A program made the position numbers and the translations under genes. This document shows, one piece after another, positions 17,764 to 25,852 of a DNA stretch of 64,000 nt (position 1 is the first letter of the stretch; every line of letters starts with the position of its first letter). The notes beneath the pieces were generated by a model, which was not told where the DNA came from, did not search any database, and saw only the letters and a list, made by a program, of their open reading frames with translations. This DNA comes from Streptomyces sp. JH14. GTDB taxonomy: Bacteria > Actinomycetota > Actinomycetes > Streptomycetales > Streptomycetaceae. The stretch lies in the NCBI RefSeq assembly GCF_029428675.1, contig NZ_JAJNEL010000001.1, forward strand, positions 1,488,001-1,552,000, given 5' to 3'.

Positions 17764-18524
17764 CGACCCCTGAGACCACGCCCCCCGCGCCCCGGTCCGC
17801 CACCCGTGCCGAGTACTGCGTGATCGCCTGCGCCGAGGCCTGGCGCGACAACGGCGAGGTGCTCGCCAGCCCGATGGGCCTGATCCCTTCCGTCGGCGCC
17901 CGCCTCGCCAAACACACCTTCGCGCCCGATCTGCTGCTGACCGACGGCGAGGCGATGATCGTCGGTCTCGACGGCACGCCCGAGGGCTGGCTGCCGTACC
18001 GCCAGCACCTCGCCATGGTCACCGGCGGCAGGCGCCACGTGATGATGGGCGCCGGCCAGATCGACCGGTTCGGCAACCAGAACATCTCCTGCATCGGCGA
18101 CTGGGAACAGCCCGCCCGCCAGCTGCTCGGCGTGCGCGGCGCCCCCGTCAACACCCTGAACAACCCGGTCAGTTACTGGATCCCGAGGCACTCCTCCCGG
18201 GTGTTCGTCGAACGCGTCGACATGATCAGCGGGGTCGGTCACGACAGTGCGGCGGCCGCCGGCCCGTCGGCGACCCGCTACCACCGCATCCCGCGCGTCG
18301 TCACCGACCTCGGCGTCCTCGACTTCGCAACCCCGGACCGCTCGATGCGCCTCGCCTCGCTGCACCCGGGCGTCACCGCAGACCAGGTCCGTGAGGCGAC
18401 CGGCTTCACGCTGACGATCGCGGACGACGTCCCGTACACCCGCGAGCCCACCGCCGTCGAACTCCGGCTGATCCGCGCGGTCATCGACCCGGAGGGCACC
18501 CGTCACCGCGAGGTCGGGGCCTGA
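17760..18524 (+). CDS. ipdB: IpdB, beta subunit of the COCHEA-CoA ring hydrolase
   Basis: This 254-residue partner of IpdA has the CoA-transferase beta fold. Conserved features include ACAEAWRDNGEVLASPMG near the start, GAGQIDRFGNQNIS in the middle and LHPGVTADQVREATGF near the end. With IpdA it hydrolyses the six-membered ring of COCHEA-CoA. It starts at a GTG inside the ipdA stop (GTGA) with GGAG a few bases upstream, and its stop overlaps the ipdC ATG by one base. Confidence 0.87.
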   Translation: MTTPETTPPAPRSATRAEYCVIACAEAWRDNGEVLASPMGLIPSVGARLAKHTFAPDLLLTDGEAMIVGLDGTPEGWLPYRQHLAMVTGGRRHVMMGAGQIDRFGNQNISCIGDWEQPARQLLGVRGAPVNTLNNPVSYWIPRHSSRVFVERVDMISGVGHDSAAAAGPSATRYHRIPRVVTDLGVLDFATPDRSMRLASLHPGVTADQVREATGFTLTIADDVPYTREPTAVELRLIRAVIDPEGTRHREVGA

Positions 18525-19615
18525 TGGATCCGATGCGCACGCCCCTCACCGAGCTGGTCGGCGTCCGGTACCCGATCGTGCAGACCGGCATGGGGTGGGT
18601 CGCCGGGTCCCGGCTGGTCTCCGCCACCGCCGAGGCGGGTGCACTGGGCGTCCTCGCGTCCGCGACGATGACCGTTGAGCAGCTGCGCGCGGCGGTACGC
18701 GAGGTCAAGTCCCGTACGCGGGCGCCGTTCGGGGTCAATCTGCGCTCCGACGCCGGTGATGCGCGCGAACGCGTACGGATCATCGTCGACGAGGGTGTGA
18801 AGGTCGCGTCGTTCGCGCTGGCCCCGTCGAGGGAGCTGATCACCGAGCTGAAGGACGCGGGGGTGGTCGTCGTCCCGTCGGTCGGCGCCCGGCGTCATGC
18901 CGAGAAGGTCGCGGCGTGGGGCGCGGACGCCGTGATCGTGCAGGGCGGCGAGGGCGGCGGGCACACCGGTGAGGTGGCGACGTCGGTGCTGCTGCCGCAG
19001 GTGGTGGACGCGGTGGACATCCCGGTGATCGCCGCGGGCGGCTTCCACGACGGCCGCGGGCTGGTCGCGGCGCTGGCGTACGGGGCGGCGGGCATCGCGA
19101 TGGGCACGCGGTTCCTGCTGACGTCGGACTCGACGGTCCCGGACACGGTGAAGGCGCGCTATCTGGCGGCGGGCGTCAGGGATGTCACGGTCACCACGGC
19201 GGTGGACGGGCTGCCGCACCGGATGCTGCGCACGGAGATGGTCGCCGCGCTGGAGCACGCCGGCCGCACCAGGGCCCTGGTCCAGGCGGTGCGCCGGGCG
19301 GCGGGCTTCAAGCGGATCTCGGGGCTCAGTTGGTCCCGGATGGTGCGCGACGGCCTCGCGATGAGGCACGGCAGGGATCTGTCCTGGAGCCAGGTGCTGC
19401 TGGCTGCGAACACCCCGATGCTGCTGAAGGCGTCCATGGTCGACGGCCGGACGGATCTGGGGGTGATGGCGTCGGGTCAGGTGGCCGGCGTCATCGAGGA
19501 CCTGCCGAGCTGCGCGGAGCTGGTGGACCGGGTGATGGCGGAGGCACAGCGGGCGCTGGAGGCAGTGAACTCGATGGCCGGACAGGCGGGTGAGCCCGGC
19601 CTGTCCGGCACATGA
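18524..19615 (+). CDS. ipdC: IpdC-like FMN-dependent oxidoreductase (nitronate monooxygenase fold)
   Basis: This 363-residue TIM-barrel flavoprotein looks like a 2-nitropropane dioxygenase but matches IpdC by context and by PIVQTGMGWVAGSRLVSA, IVQGGEGGGHTG and MGTRFLLTSDSTVPD. IpdC acts on the HIC-CoA intermediate between IpdF and EchA20. The first ATG overlaps the ipdB stop; a second ATG nine bases on is also possible. GAGG precedes the first. It is the last gene of the plus-strand arm, followed by a hairpin at 19626-19642. Confidence 0.85.
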   Translation: MDPMRTPLTELVGVRYPIVQTGMGWVAGSRLVSATAEAGALGVLASATMTVEQLRAAVREVKSRTRAPFGVNLRSDAGDARERVRIIVDEGVKVASFALAPSRELITELKDAGVVVVPSVGARRHAEKVAAWGADAVIVQGGEGGGHTGEVATSVLLPQVVDAVDIPVIAAGGFHDGRGLVAALAYGAAGIAMGTRFLLTSDSTVPDTVKARYLAAGVRDVTVTTAVDGLPHRMLRTEMVAALEHAGRTRALVQAVRRAAGFKRISGLSWSRMVRDGLAMRHGRDLSWSQVLLAANTPMLLKASMVDGRTDLGVMASGQVAGVIEDLPSCAELVDRVMAEAQRALEAVNSMAGQAGEPGLSGT

Positions 19616-19625
19616 CGATCCGGGT

Positions 19626-19642
19626 CCGGGGCGGAGCCCCGG
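19626..19642. terminator. Stem-loop terminator between convergent ipdC and helicase genes
   Basis: CCGGGGC-GGA-GCCCCGG forms a seven-base-pair stem with a three-base loop, 11 bases after the ipdC stop and close to the helicase stop at 19684. There is no U-tract, as is common in Streptomyces. It could serve both convergent transcripts. Confidence 0.55.
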
Positions 19643-19683
19643 CGCGGTGGCCCGGTCGGCCGGGTCACCGCACCACGTACGGG

Positions 19684-21357
19684 CTACGCCGCCCTGCGGC
19701 CCCGCGCGGCGGCGCTGCCGTTGCTGCGCCCGGAGCCGGCCGCGCGCCCCGCACCTGCGCCCGAACCGTTGCCACGGCCCGCGCCACCGGCCCGCGCCGC
19801 GCCGCCCGATCGCGCCGCACCGCCCGACCGGACCTCGCCGCCGCCCTGCGCGGAGGCGGTACCGGCACCGGCACCGGAGCCACTGCGGCGCCCCCGGCCC
19901 CGGCTGCCCGCGCGGAACGTACCGCCGGCGCCGCCACCCGCACCGCCCTGCCGCGTGCGCGGCTTCGGCTGCGTCGGCTGGGGGACCTCGACGACGACCG
20001 CGATGCCGGACGGCTCACGGGCCCCGGTGATCCGGGTGAGTTCCTCGTCGCTCGACGTGATCCGGGTGGTCCGCGGAGCGATGCCCGCGTCGGCCATCAG
20101 CCGGGTCATGTCCCGCTTCTCCTCCGGCAGCACCAGCGTGACGACGCTGCCGGACTCCCCGGCGCGCGCCGTGCGCCCACCGCGGTGGAGGTAGTCCTTG
20201 TGGTCCGTCGGCGGGTCGACGTTCACGACCAGGTCGAGGTCGTCGACGTGGATGCCACGGGCCGCGACGTTGGTCGCCACGAGCGCGGTGACCTGGCCGT
20301 TCTTGAACTGGTCGAGCGTCCGGTTGCGCTGCGGCTGGGACCGTCCGCCGTGCAGGGCGGCAGCCCGTACACCGCTGGCGAGCAGCCGCTTGGCGAAGCG
20401 GTCGGCGGCGCGCTTGGTGTCGACGAACATGATCACCCGGCCCTCGCGGGCGGCGATCCGGGTGGCGACGGCCTTCTTGTCGGTCTCGTCGGCCACATGC
20501 AGCACATGGTGCTCCATGGTGGTCACGGCGCCCGCGGACGGGTCGACCGAGTGCACGACCGGGTCGGTCAGGAACATCTTGACCAGCCGGTCGATGTTCT
20601 TGTCGAGGGTCGCGGAGAACAGCATCCGCTGGCCGTCCGGCTCGACCTGCTTGAGCAGCGCGACGACCTGCGGCATGAAGCCCATGTCGGCCATCTGGTC
20701 GGCCTCGTCGAGGACGGTGATGGAGACCTGGTCGAGCCGGCAGTCGCCGCGCTCGATGAGGTCCTTGAGCCGGCCCGGCGTGGCGACGAGCACCTCGGCG
20801 CCGCGGCGCAGCGTGGCGGACTGCTTGGTGATCGACATGCCGCCGACGACGGTGGCGAGCCGCAGGTTCACGGACGTCGCGTACGGCGTCAGCGCGTCGG
20901 TGACCTGCTGCGCGAGCTCGCGGGTCGGGACGAGGACGAGCGCCAGCGGGGCGCGCGGCTCGGAGCGCCGGCCGGCGGTGCGGGCGAGGAGCGCGAGGCC
21001 GAAGGCCAGGGTCTTGCCGGAGCCGGTGCGGCCGCGGCCGAGGATGTCCCGGCCGGCCAGGGAGTTCGGCAGGGTGGCGCCCTGGATCGGGAACGGGTCG
21101 GTGACGCCCTGCGCGGCAAGGGTTTTCAGCAGGGCGGCGGGCATGTCCAGCTCGGCGAACGCCTCGACGGCGGGCAGTGCGGGGGTCATGGTTTCGGGCA
21201 GGGCGAATTCACCCTGCGGCGGCGTGGCCCTGCGACGGGGCGACGCCTTGCCGGATCCCTTGCCGGAACCCTTGGCGGTTGCCTGTGCCTGGGCCGTGCC
21301 ACGCCCCCTCGACGGACGAGTGCGGGCGGGTCGGTCCTGGCGTTCGGAGCGGGTCAT
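19684..21357 (-). CDS. DEAD-box ATP-dependent RNA helicase
   Basis: This 557-residue helicase has the motifs in order: Q motif FPIQGATLP, Walker A GRTGSGKT, PTRELA, TPGR, DEAD in VLDEADQM, SAT in LFSATLD, and HRGGRTARAG. The last 110 residues are a low-complexity Gly/Arg/Ser/Ala tail, an RNA-binding RGG-like region. It unwinds RNA and probably supports growth in the cold together with the adjacent Csp. I start at the ATG at 21357 with AGGAGGG upstream; the open frame to 21495 is leader. It interrupts the two arms of the HIP cluster and has no metabolic link to it. Confidence 0.92.
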   Translation of the reverse strand: MTRSERQDRPARTRPSRGRGTAQAQATAKGSGKGSGKASPRRRATPPQGEFALPETMTPALPAVEAFAELDMPAALLKTLAAQGVTDPFPIQGATLPNSLAGRDILGRGRTGSGKTLAFGLALLARTAGRRSEPRAPLALVLVPTRELAQQVTDALTPYATSVNLRLATVVGGMSITKQSATLRRGAEVLVATPGRLKDLIERGDCRLDQVSITVLDEADQMADMGFMPQVVALLKQVEPDGQRMLFSATLDKNIDRLVKMFLTDPVVHSVDPSAGAVTTMEHHVLHVADETDKKAVATRIAAREGRVIMFVDTKRAADRFAKRLLASGVRAAALHGGRSQPQRNRTLDQFKNGQVTALVATNVAARGIHVDDLDLVVNVDPPTDHKDYLHRGGRTARAGESGSVVTLVLPEEKRDMTRLMADAGIAPRTTRITSSDEELTRITGAREPSGIAVVVEVPQPTQPKPRTRQGGAGGGAGGTFRAGSRGRGRRSGSGAGAGTASAQGGGEVRSGGAARSGGAARAGGAGRGNGSGAGAGRAAGSGRSNGSAAARGRRAA

Positions 21358-21440
21358 ACGGAATTGCCCTCCTGGGGATTCCTGGGAACTACGTGGGGAC
21401 TGCTCGGGACTTGCGGTGCACTCCCCGGGACAGCACAAGC

Positions 21441-21471
21441 CGGGACCCGCACCTTCACGGTGCGGGCCCCG
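21441..21471. terminator. Stem-loop after the cold-shock gene
   Basis: CCCGCACC (21446-21453) pairs with GGTGCGGG (21459-21466) around a five-base loop. Four more pairs outside one mismatch give a 12-bp helix. It lies 24-55 bases downstream of the csp stop on the minus strand and upstream of the helicase start, so it may terminate or partly attenuate csp transcription into the helicase gene. Confidence 0.55.
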
Positions 21472-21495
21472 GCTGCGAGGTACGCGTCGCGGCAA

Positions 21496-21699
21496 TTAGG
21501 CCGGGACGATGTTCTCCGCCTGCGGGCCCTTCTGGCCCTGCGTGACGTCGAAGGAGACCTTCTGGCCCTCCTGGAGCTCACGGAAGCCCGAGGTGGCGAT
21601 GTTGGAGTAGTGGGCGAAGACGTCGGCGCCGCCGCCGTCCTGCTCGATGAAGCCGAAGCCCTTTTCCGAGTTGAACCACTTCACGGTTCCAGTAGCCAT
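21496..21699 (-). CDS. Cold-shock domain protein (CspA family)
   Basis: This 67-residue single cold-shock domain has RNP1 as KGFGFI and RNP2 as DVFAHYS. Proteins of this size bind single-stranded RNA and DNA and act as RNA chaperones. AGGAG lies six bases before the ATG. The gene has a spacer of about 248 bases upstream, before fadA6 ends, long enough for the structured leader usual for csp genes. The helicase gene follows on the same strand 138 bases downstream. Confidence 0.95.
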   Translation of the reverse strand: MATGTVKWFNSEKGFGFIEQDGGGADVFAHYSNIATSGFRELQEGQKVSFDVTQGQKGPQAENIVPA

Positions 21700-21796
21700 G
21701 TCATTCTCCTAAAGAGGTGCAGTGCCGGAAATCCGCACTTTACGAATTCCAAGTCGCCGCATTGAGCCCCATCCGGAGAAAGCCGGAAAACAATAA

Positions 21797-21827
21797 TGCG
21801 CCTGAGGAAGCATTCCCGTCAGGCGCA
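21797..21827. terminator. Nine-base-pair inverted repeat between fadA6 and csp
   Basis: TGCGCCTGA (21797-21805) pairs with TCAGGCGCA (21819-21827) around a 13-base loop. It lies about 120 bases after the fadA6 stop and about 98 bases before the csp start. It may terminate the fadA6 transcript or be part of the csp 5' leader; the sequence does not decide. Confidence 0.45.
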
Positions 21828-21947
21828 CATAAAGTTCATGGGTACCAAAACTGCAACTCGGCAACCGTAGCACGTTCTGCAGATCCGCGGTGTGATCCGC
21901 CGCACCCCAGCGCGGCGGGGTCGCCGGAGAGCCTTGGCGCGCCCGGC

Positions 21948-23105
21948 TCAGAGCCGTTCGATGATCGTCACGTTCGCCTGTCCGCCGCCCTCGCACATGG
22001 TCTGCAGGCCGTAGCGGCCGCCCGTGCGTTCCAGTTCGTGCAGCAGCGTCGTCATCAGCTTGGTGCCCGTTGCCCCGAGAGGGTGGCCGAGCGCGATCGC
22101 GCCACCGTTGACGTTCACCTTGTCCGGGTCGGCGCCGGTCTCCTTCAGCCACGCCAGCACCACCGGTGCGAACGCCTCGTTGATCTCGACCAGGTCGATG
22201 TCGTCGATCGTCATGCCGGCCTTCTTCAGCGCGTACGCGGTGGCCGGGATCGGCGCCGACAGCATCCGGATCGGGTCCTCGCCGCGTACCGAGAGGTGGT
22301 GGATGCGGGCGCGCGGGGTGAGGCCGTGCTCGGCGACGGCGCGTTCGGAGGCGATGAGCATCGCGGCGGCCCCGTCGGAGACCTGGGAGGAGCAGGCGGC
22401 GGTGATCGTGCCGCCGTCCAGGACCGGCGGGAGTGCGGCCATCTTCTCCAGGGTGGTGTCGCGGCGCGGCCCCTCGTCGACGGTGACCTCCCCGTAGGCG
22501 ACGGTCTCGCGGGCGAAGCGGCCCTCGTCTATGGCGCGGATCGCCCGCCGGTGGGAGCGGAGCGCGAACTCCTCCATGTCGCGGCGGCTGATGCCCCACT
22601 TCCCGGCGATCAGCTGGGCGCCGTGGAACTGGTTGACCGGCCGGTTCCCGTAGCGGGCGCGCCAGCCCTCGCTGCCCGCGTACGGGCCTTCGGTGAGGCC
22701 GAGGGGTTCGGCGGCCTGGCGGGAGGCGAAGGCGATCGGGATCTGCGTCATGTTCTGGGTGCCGCCCGCGACGACGAGGTCCTGGGTACCGGAGAGGACT
22801 CCCTGGGCAGCGAAGTGGACGGCCTGCTGCGAGGAGCCGCACTGGCGGTCGATGGTGACGCCGGGGACCTCTTCGGGCAGTCCGGCCGCCAGCCAGCAGG
22901 TGCGGGCGATGTCGCCGGCCTGCGGTCCGACGGTGTCGAGGCAGCCGAAGACGACGTCCTCGACGGCCGCCGGGTCGATGCCGGTGCGCTCGACGAGGGC
23001 CCGCAGCACATGGGCGCCGAGGTCGGCGGGGTGGACGGCGCCGAGACCTCCCTTGCGTCGGCCGACCGGGGTGCGTACCGCTTCGACGATGTAGGCCTCG
23101 GCCAT
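21948..23105 (-). CDS. fadA6: FadA6-like thiolase of the HIP pathway
   Basis: This 385-residue thiolase has nucleophile Cys in DRQCGSSQQA, and catalytic His and Cys in GGAIALGHPLGATG and MCEGGG. Its C terminus, GRYGLQTMCEGGGQANVTII, and its length agree with M. tuberculosis FadA6 (Rv3556c, recalled as 386 residues). It would perform the terminal thiolysis after IpdAB. GAGGAG lies five bases before the ATG. It is the last gene of the minus-strand ipdF-kstR2-fadA6 operon, 31 bases after kstR2. Confidence 0.88.
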   Translation of the reverse strand: MAEAYIVEAVRTPVGRRKGGLGAVHPADLGAHVLRALVERTGIDPAAVEDVVFGCLDTVGPQAGDIARTCWLAAGLPEEVPGVTIDRQCGSSQQAVHFAAQGVLSGTQDLVVAGGTQNMTQIPIAFASRQAAEPLGLTEGPYAGSEGWRARYGNRPVNQFHGAQLIAGKWGISRRDMEEFALRSHRRAIRAIDEGRFARETVAYGEVTVDEGPRRDTTLEKMAALPPVLDGGTITAACSSQVSDGAAAMLIASERAVAEHGLTPRARIHHLSVRGEDPIRMLSAPIPATAYALKKAGMTIDDIDLVEINEAFAPVVLAWLKETGADPDKVNVNGGAIALGHPLGATGTKLMTTLLHELERTGGRYGLQTMCEGGGQANVTIIERL

Positions 23106-23136
23106 GGCTGCTCCTCGTGGGTGAGCGCGGGTGGGG

Positions 23137-23748
23137 TCAGGTGTCGAGGGCGATGCCGTCCAGGACCATCGAGAGGTACTGGCGGGCGATCTCCTCGGGG
23201 CTGTGCTGTCCGCCCGGCCGGTACCAGGAGGCCGCGACCCAGACGGTGTCGCGGACGAACCGGTACGTGAGCCGGACGTCGAGGTCGGCGCGGAAGACCC
23301 GGTCGGCGACGCCGCGTTCCAGCGTGCCGAGCCAGGCCTTCTCGAACTTCTGCTGGGAGTCGACGAGATAGCCGAACCGGGGCTGGGTGGCGAGATGCCT
23401 GGACTCCTTCTGGTAGATGGCGACGGCGGCACGGTGCCGGTCGATCTCCCGGAAGGACTCGGTGACGAGGGCCTCGATGGTCTCGCGGGGGCCGAGTCCG
23501 GCGGCGAGCACCGCGTCGTAGCCCTCCCAGAGCTCGGTCAGGAAGGTGGAGAGGATCTCGTCGATGATCGATTCCTTGGAATCGAAGTGGTAGTAGAGGC
23601 TGCCCGCGAGCATCCCGGCCTCGTCCGCGATCCTGCGGACGGTGGTGGCGTTGTATCCCTGTGCGGCGAAGACCTCGGCGGCGGTGTCGAGCAGTTCGCG
23701 GCGCCGCTCGGGCGAGGGGGTCACCTGGGGCTTCTTCTTGGTAGGCAC
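23137..23748 (-). CDS. kstR2: TetR-family repressor, KstR2 homologue
   Basis: This 203-residue TetR repressor has an N-terminal HTH (about 12-58; TTVRRIADEAGMLAGSLYYH). Its ligand domain tracks M. tuberculosis KstR2 in IYQKESRHLATQPRF, RADLDVRLTYRFVRDTVWV and SWYRPGG (from memory). KstR2 is released from DNA by HIP-CoA. The start is a GTG with GGAG nine bases upstream. Its position between ipdF and fadA6, the same local order as in Mycobacterium, and the two operators nearby support this assignment strongly. Confidence 0.9.
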   Translation of the reverse strand: MPTKKKPQVTPSPERRRELLDTAAEVFAAQGYNATTVRRIADEAGMLAGSLYYHFDSKESIIDEILSTFLTELWEGYDAVLAAGLGPRETIEALVTESFREIDRHRAAVAIYQKESRHLATQPRFGYLVDSQQKFEKAWLGTLERGVADRVFRADLDVRLTYRFVRDTVWVAASWYRPGGQHSPEEIARQYLSMVLDGIALDT

Positions 23749-23814
23749 CCGCCCATTCTCCGCCCGCGGGACGGCCTCGCGGACGCCCCTGCGCACGTCC
23801 TGCGCGGTTCCCGG

Positions 23815-24597
23815 TCACGCATGCTGGCTGCTGACGGGGACGACCTCGCCCGTCATGTACGAGGAGTAGCCGCTGGCGAGGAAGACGATGACGTTGGCGA
23901 TCTCCCAGGGTTCCGCGTACCTGCCGAAGGCCTCCTTGCGGGTCAGTTCGTCGAGGAGTCCGGCGGACGTGACCTTCACCAGGTGGGGGTGCATGGCGAG
24001 GCTGGGGGCGACGGCGTTGACCCGTACGCCGTACGCGGCGGCCTCGACGGCGGCACACCGGGTGAGCGCCATGACGCCCGCCTTCGCGGCCGCGTAGTGG
24101 GCCTGACCGGTCTGGGCGCGCCAGCCGACGACGGAGGCGTTGTTGACGACGACGCCGCCGCGGCCCGCGGACTTCAGGGAGCGCAGGGCGGCGCGGGTGC
24201 AGCGGAAGGTGCCGTTCAGGGTGACGTCAAGGACCGCGGACCACTGTGCGTCGGTCATCTCGGTGAGTTCGGCGGTGCCGCCGAGTCCGGCGTTGTTGAC
24301 GACGATGTCCAGGCCGCCGTGGGCCTGTTCGGCGTGCGCGAAGAGGGCCCGGACCTGTGTCTCCTCGGTGACGTCACAGGGCAGCGAGGTGACGTTCGTG
24401 GCGCCGAACTCGCCGGCGAGCGTCTGCTCGGTCTCCTTCAGCCGGCGTGCGTGTGCGTCGCCGATGACGATGCGGGCGCCTTCCTCCAGGAACCTGCGGG
24501 CGGTGGCGCCGCCGATCCCGGCGCCGGCGGCCGCGGTGATGACGGCGGTGCGGCCGGCCAGCAGCCCGTGTCCCGGTATGTACTGCGGTGCGTTCAC
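23815..24597 (-). CDS. ipdF: IpdF, 5-hydroxy-HIC-CoA dehydrogenase (SDR)
   Basis: This 260-residue SDR has the unusual nucleotide motif TAAAGAGIGGATARR and a canonical active site (NNASVVGWRAQTGQAHYAAAK). Its C terminus, ASGYSSYMTGEVVPVSSQH, closely matches IpdF (Rv3559c) as recalled. It oxidises the ring hydroxyl before IpdC and EchA20 act. It starts at a GTG with GAGGAGG seven bases upstream, 58 bases from operator site 2, and is the first gene of the minus-strand arm. Confidence 0.88.
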   Translation of the reverse strand: MNAPQYIPGHGLLAGRTAVITAAAGAGIGGATARRFLEEGARIVIGDAHARRLKETEQTLAGEFGATNVTSLPCDVTEETQVRALFAHAEQAHGGLDIVVNNAGLGGTAELTEMTDAQWSAVLDVTLNGTFRCTRAALRSLKSAGRGGVVVNNASVVGWRAQTGQAHYAAAKAGVMALTRCAAVEAAAYGVRVNAVAPSLAMHPHLVKVTSAGLLDELTRKEAFGRYAEPWEIANVIVFLASGYSSYMTGEVVPVSSQHA

Positions 24598-24655
24598 GCC
24601 CGTACCTCCTCGGGTGCCCGGTGTCTCGACGGGCCTCCCGGGCGTAGGTTAACCT

Positions 24656-24672
24656 ACCAAACACTTGTTAGG
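24656..24672. promoter_or_regulatory. KstR2-like operator, site 2
   Basis: On the minus strand this reads CCTAACAAGTGTTTGGT. It fits 9 of 10 fixed positions of AnCAAGnnCTTGnT and 16 of 17 bases of site 1 (16110-16126). It lies in the divergent gap between ipdF (start 24597) and the fadE31 homologue (start 24707), so one site could repress both arms. Confidence 0.78.
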
Positions 24673-24706
24673 GAAGGTCGACGACGACACGGAGGGCGGG
24701 CGCCCG

Positions 24707-25852
24707 ATGGATCTGAGCTTCACTCCCGGTGAGGAGGCGTTCCGGGCGGAGGCCAGGCAGTGGCTCCGCGCCCACGTGCCGGCCGAACCGCTGCCGTCCC
24801 TGGAGACGGCGGAAGGCTTCGCCGCGCACCGCGCGTGGGAGGCGCGGCTGTACGCGGACCGCTGGTCCGTCGTCTCCTGGCCGGCGGAGTACGGCGGCCG
24901 CGGCGTCGGCATCTTTGCGTGGCTGGTCTTCGAGGAGGAGTACTACGCGGCAGGCGGCCCCGGCCGGGTTTCGCAGAACGGCATCAACCTCCTCGCCCCG
25001 ACCCTCTTCGACCACGCGACGGACGAGCAGCGGGCCCGGATCCTGCCGCCGATGGCGAGCGGCGAGGTGATCTGGGCGCAGGCCTGGTCCGAGCCGGAGT
25101 CGGGTTCGGACCTGGCGTCGCTGCGGTCGCGCGCGGTGCGCACGGACGGCGGCTGGCTGCTGTCGGGGCAGAAGACCTGGTCGTCCCGGGCCGCGTTCGC
25201 GGACCGGGCGTTCGGCATCTTCCGGACGGACCCGGAGGCCGCGAAGCCGCACCACGGGCTGACGTATCTGATGTTCGACCTGTCGGCGCCCGGGGTCACG
25301 GTCCGGCCGGTCGGCCGGCTCGACGGCAAGCCCGCCTTCGCCGAACTCTTCCTGGACGAGGTGTTCGTGCCCGACGAGGACGTCATCGGGGAGCCCGGCC
25401 AGGGCTGGCGCATCGCCATGTCGGCCACGGGCAACGAGCGCGGGCTGACGCTGCGCTCCCCCGGCCGCTTCCTGGCCGCCGCGGACCGGCTGGCCGAGCT
25501 GTGGCGCACGCACGGGGACCCCTCGGACACGGCGGTGCGGGACCAGGTCGCGGACGCGGTGATCGGGGCGCGCGCGTACCAGCTGTTCACCTACGCCCAC
25601 GCGTCGCGCTTCGCGGCGGGGACGGGCATCGGCGCCGAGTCCAGTCTGAACAAGGTGTTCTGGTCGGAGTACGACATCGCACTGCACGAGACGGCGCTCG
25701 ACCTGCTCGGCCCGGACGGCGAACTCGCGGACGGCGAATGGGCGCAGGGCCATGTCTTCTCCCTTGCGGGCCCGATCTACGCCGGCACGAACGAGATCCA
25801 GCGGGACATCATCGCCGAGCGGCTGCTCGGCCTGCCGAAGGGACGGCGCTGA
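24707..25852 (+). CDS. fadE31: Acyl-CoA dehydrogenase, FadE31-like
   Basis: This 381-residue flavoprotein of the acyl-CoA dehydrogenase family carries QAWSEPESGSDLASLRS, the FAD-contact WSSRAAF segment and the C-terminal YAGTNEIQRDIIAERLLG. It follows FadE31 (Rv3562) along its length as recalled. In mycobacteria FadE31 forms heteromers with FadE32 and FadE33, and the next gene here is such a partner. The ATG is at 24707 with GGAGG 11 bases upstream, just downstream of operator site 2. Confidence 0.85.
   Translation: MDLSFTPGEEAFRAEARQWLRAHVPAEPLPSLETAEGFAAHRAWEARLYADRWSVVSWPAEYGGRGVGIFAWLVFEEEYYAAGGPGRVSQNGINLLAPTLFDHATDEQRARILPPMASGEVIWAQAWSEPESGSDLASLRSRAVRTDGGWLLSGQKTWSSRAAFADRAFGIFRTDPEAAKPHHGLTYLMFDLSAPGVTVRPVGRLDGKPAFAELFLDEVFVPDEDVIGEPGQGWRIAMSATGNERGLTLRSPGRFLAAADRLAELWRTHGDPSDTAVRDQVADAVIGARAYQLFTYAHASRFAAGTGIGAESSLNKVFWSEYDIALHETALDLLGPDGELADGEWAQGHVFSLAGPIYAGTNEIQRDIIAERLLGLPKGRR

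Noticed and set aside
18524..19615. Naming the ipdC homologue a nitronate monooxygenase
   Set aside because: The fold is shared, but operon position and characteristic strings match IpdC of the steroid pathway.
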